A stretch of 21,356 nt of DNA from Verrucomicrobiota bacterium (GTDB lineage: Bacteria > Verrucomicrobiota > Verrucomicrobiia > Limisphaerales > JAEYXS01). Shown in pieces: positions 20,188 through 21,356 of this stretch. Numbering within the stretch: the first letter of the stretch is position 1; every line of letters begins with the position of its first letter. A program made the translations under genes and the position numbers. Below the pieces are notes generated by a model. That model saw nothing but the letters and a program-made list of their open reading frames with translations, searched no databases and was not told the origin of the DNA. The stretch lies in assembly GCA_023431185.1 (NCBI GenBank), contig JAEYXS010000036.1, positions 1 through 21,356 of the forward strand. The letters are read 5' to 3'.

Positions 20188-21234
20188 GTGCCGCACATCC
20201 ACGACACCGCTGCCATCGACCGCCTGAGCCGTCGCCTGAAGGTGGACCCTTACCGGGTCCGCCGGTTGCGTAATGCTTTTTACAAGTCTCAGCGACCAAG
20301 CGCGGATGCCTTGGCCGAATTGCCGTCAGATGTGCGTCCCACCTTCGCGGCAGAAGTACAGTTTCACGCCTTGGAGTTGGTCCGGCGCGTGGATTCCCAG
20401 ATCGATGGCGCTTCGAAACTCATCTTCCGCACGGCCGCCGGCGATCTCATCGAGACCGTCATCCTGCGCATCGCCACCGGGCGCACTTCGCTCTGTGTGT
20501 CGTCCCAAGCCGGTTGTGCGGCTGCGTGTGCGTTTTGTGCGACCGGTGCTCTTGGGTTCAAGCGCAACCTGACCACCGAAGAGATCCTCGACCAGGTCAT
20601 CCAGGCGAACCAAATCCTGCTCGCCGAGAACCGCAAGGTGCGCAACGTGGTGTTCATGGGCATGGGCGAGCCTTTTCACAATGAACGCGCCGTGCATGGT
20701 GCGCTCGAGATATTGCGCTCACCTCAAGCCTTCGCCTTCGATGAAAGTCGTCTTCTGGTTTCCACCGTCGGTGTGCCGGATGCCATGGTGCGACTTGTGG
20801 AAAAATTTCCGCGCATCGGCCTCGCGCTCAGCCTGCACAGCGCGGTGAAAACCACGCGCGAACGGATCATCCCACAGGCGCTCAAGCATTCTCTCGCGGC
20901 ATTAAAGACGGCCGCAATCACGACGGCAGCGACCCAACCGGACCGCGAATTGATGGTCGAGTACACCATGCTGGACGGAGTGAATGACAGTGATGCCGAG
21001 CTGGCAGCGCTCGCGGATTGGCTGGCCGATCTGCCCGTGCACGTGAACCTCATACCCTACAACGCCATCCCGTCGTCACCCGATTTGCAGCCCACGCCAC
21101 GCGCGCGCATTCAAGCCTTTGCGAAGGAACTCAAAGCGCGCGGATTCCCCGTGACCATCCGGTATTCCCTGGGCGCGGACATCGCCGGAGCCTGCGGGAT
21201 GCTGTCGGCTAAGGAAATGGCGCAACCTGCCTGA
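20188..21234 (+). CDS. rlmN: RlmN-family 23S rRNA/tRNA adenine-C2 methyltransferase, 348 aa
   Basis: Radical-SAM enzyme that methylates C2 of adenosine in 23S rRNA (A2503) and some tRNAs. The iron-sulfur motif CX3CX2C is at Cys110, Cys114 and Cys117. The catalytic Cys103 lies seven residues before it, as Cys118 does in E. coli RlmN, and the second catalytic Cys336 sits in ADIAGACGML. FMGMGEP and SLHSA family motifs are present. The start is GTG 20188; it has no evident ribosome site and no in-frame ATG nearby. It is somewhat shorter than E. coli RlmN. It may be a second copy in the genome and is unrelated to metal handling. I favour RlmN over Cfr, as the sequence alone does not show the C8 specificity. 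Confidence 0.9.
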   Translation: MPHIHDTAAIDRLSRRLKVDPYRVRRLRNAFYKSQRPSADALAELPSDVRPTFAAEVQFHALELVRRVDSQIDGASKLIFRTAAGDLIETVILRIATGRTSLCVSSQAGCAAACAFCATGALGFKRNLTTEEILDQVIQANQILLAENRKVRNVVFMGMGEPFHNERAVHGALEILRSPQAFAFDESRLLVSTVGVPDAMVRLVEKFPRIGLALSLHSAVKTTRERIIPQALKHSLAALKTAAITTAATQPDRELMVEYTMLDGVNDSDAELAALADWLADLPVHVNLIPYNAIPSSPDLQPTPRARIQAFAKELKARGFPVTIRYSLGADIAGACGMLSAKEMAQPA

Positions 21235-21293
21235 CCCACCACCATTTTCCCTTCATTGACACCCATACCGCCCGACGGCAGTCTGCCCACCTC

Positions 21294-21356
21294 ATGGCAT
21301 TGGATAAATTGCCCAATACACTCTTGCGCGACCGGGAAGCACCCGCGCCCCACCGC
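21294..21356 (+). CDS. possible start of the next gene (partial)
   Basis: ATG 21294 opens a frame that runs to the window edge (21 codons, MALDKLPNTLLRDREAPAPH...). No signal peptide or family can be recognised. A TTGACA at 21257-21262 lies upstream but has no good -10 partner. It may be a real gene beginning or chance. Confidence 0.3.
   Translation, partial: MALDKLPNTLLRDREAPAPHR

Noticed and set aside
20188..21234. Cfr-type antibiotic-resistance methyltransferase
   Set aside because: The catalytic cysteines and motifs are shared by RlmN and Cfr. Nothing visible specifies C8 methylation, and there is no mobile or resistance context beside it. RlmN is the simpler reading.

Overview
The window reads as a bacterial chromosome fragment of moderately high GC. 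Its outer-membrane TonB receptors, ExbB/ExbD/TonB motor and RND efflux pump show a diderm. My best guess is Verrucomicrobiota (Pedosphaera/Limisphaerales-like), from protein style and the small intergenic repeats. This is inference; no rRNA or marker gene here settles it.

Layout. (1) 1-1349 is accessory DNA: about 400 non-coding, strongly C-skewed bases, then two small promoterless-looking cassettes. The first encodes an Imm32-like immunity protein and the second an unrecognised 92-residue protein. They are separated by a well-formed integron attC site; no integrase gene is present. (2) 1350-8274, minus strand, is a seven-gene iron-uptake unit: catecholate-type TonB receptor, PiuC/YbiX hydroxylase, PiuB-like PepSY membrane protein, TonB, ExbB, ExbD and a membrane-anchored coiled-coil protein. 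(3) 8275-8619 is a divergent control region rich in inverted and direct repeats. (4) 8620-10764, plus strand, is a second TonB-dependent receptor, convergent with a ferritin (10774-11292, minus). (5) 11293-11747 holds a small basic ORF and repeats. (6) 11748-18772, minus strand, is a heavy-metal efflux cluster: cupin, His/Cys-rich exported protein, CzcC-, CzcB- and CzcA-like proteins. (7) 19017-19991, minus strand, is an AraC/PchR-type regulator. (8) 20188-21234, plus strand, is an RlmN-family rRNA methyltransferase, followed by the possible start of another gene.

How it fits together. The locus takes up chelated iron (receptors plus a dedicated TonB motor), probably releases it by modification or reduction (PiuC, PiuB), stores it (ferritin) and exports surplus divalent metals (Czc). 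Fur-like palindromes lie just upstream of tonB and of the AraC gene. The divergent receptor promoter region carries two oppositely oriented copies of an element that recurs near the ferritin and czcA, and a 21-nt-period direct repeat abutting a plausible -35 box. The most unusual items are this recurring element, the attC-bounded immunity cassette, a TonB with an evenly spaced N-terminal CX5CX5CX5C array, and a coiled coil with six consecutive Asn core layers.
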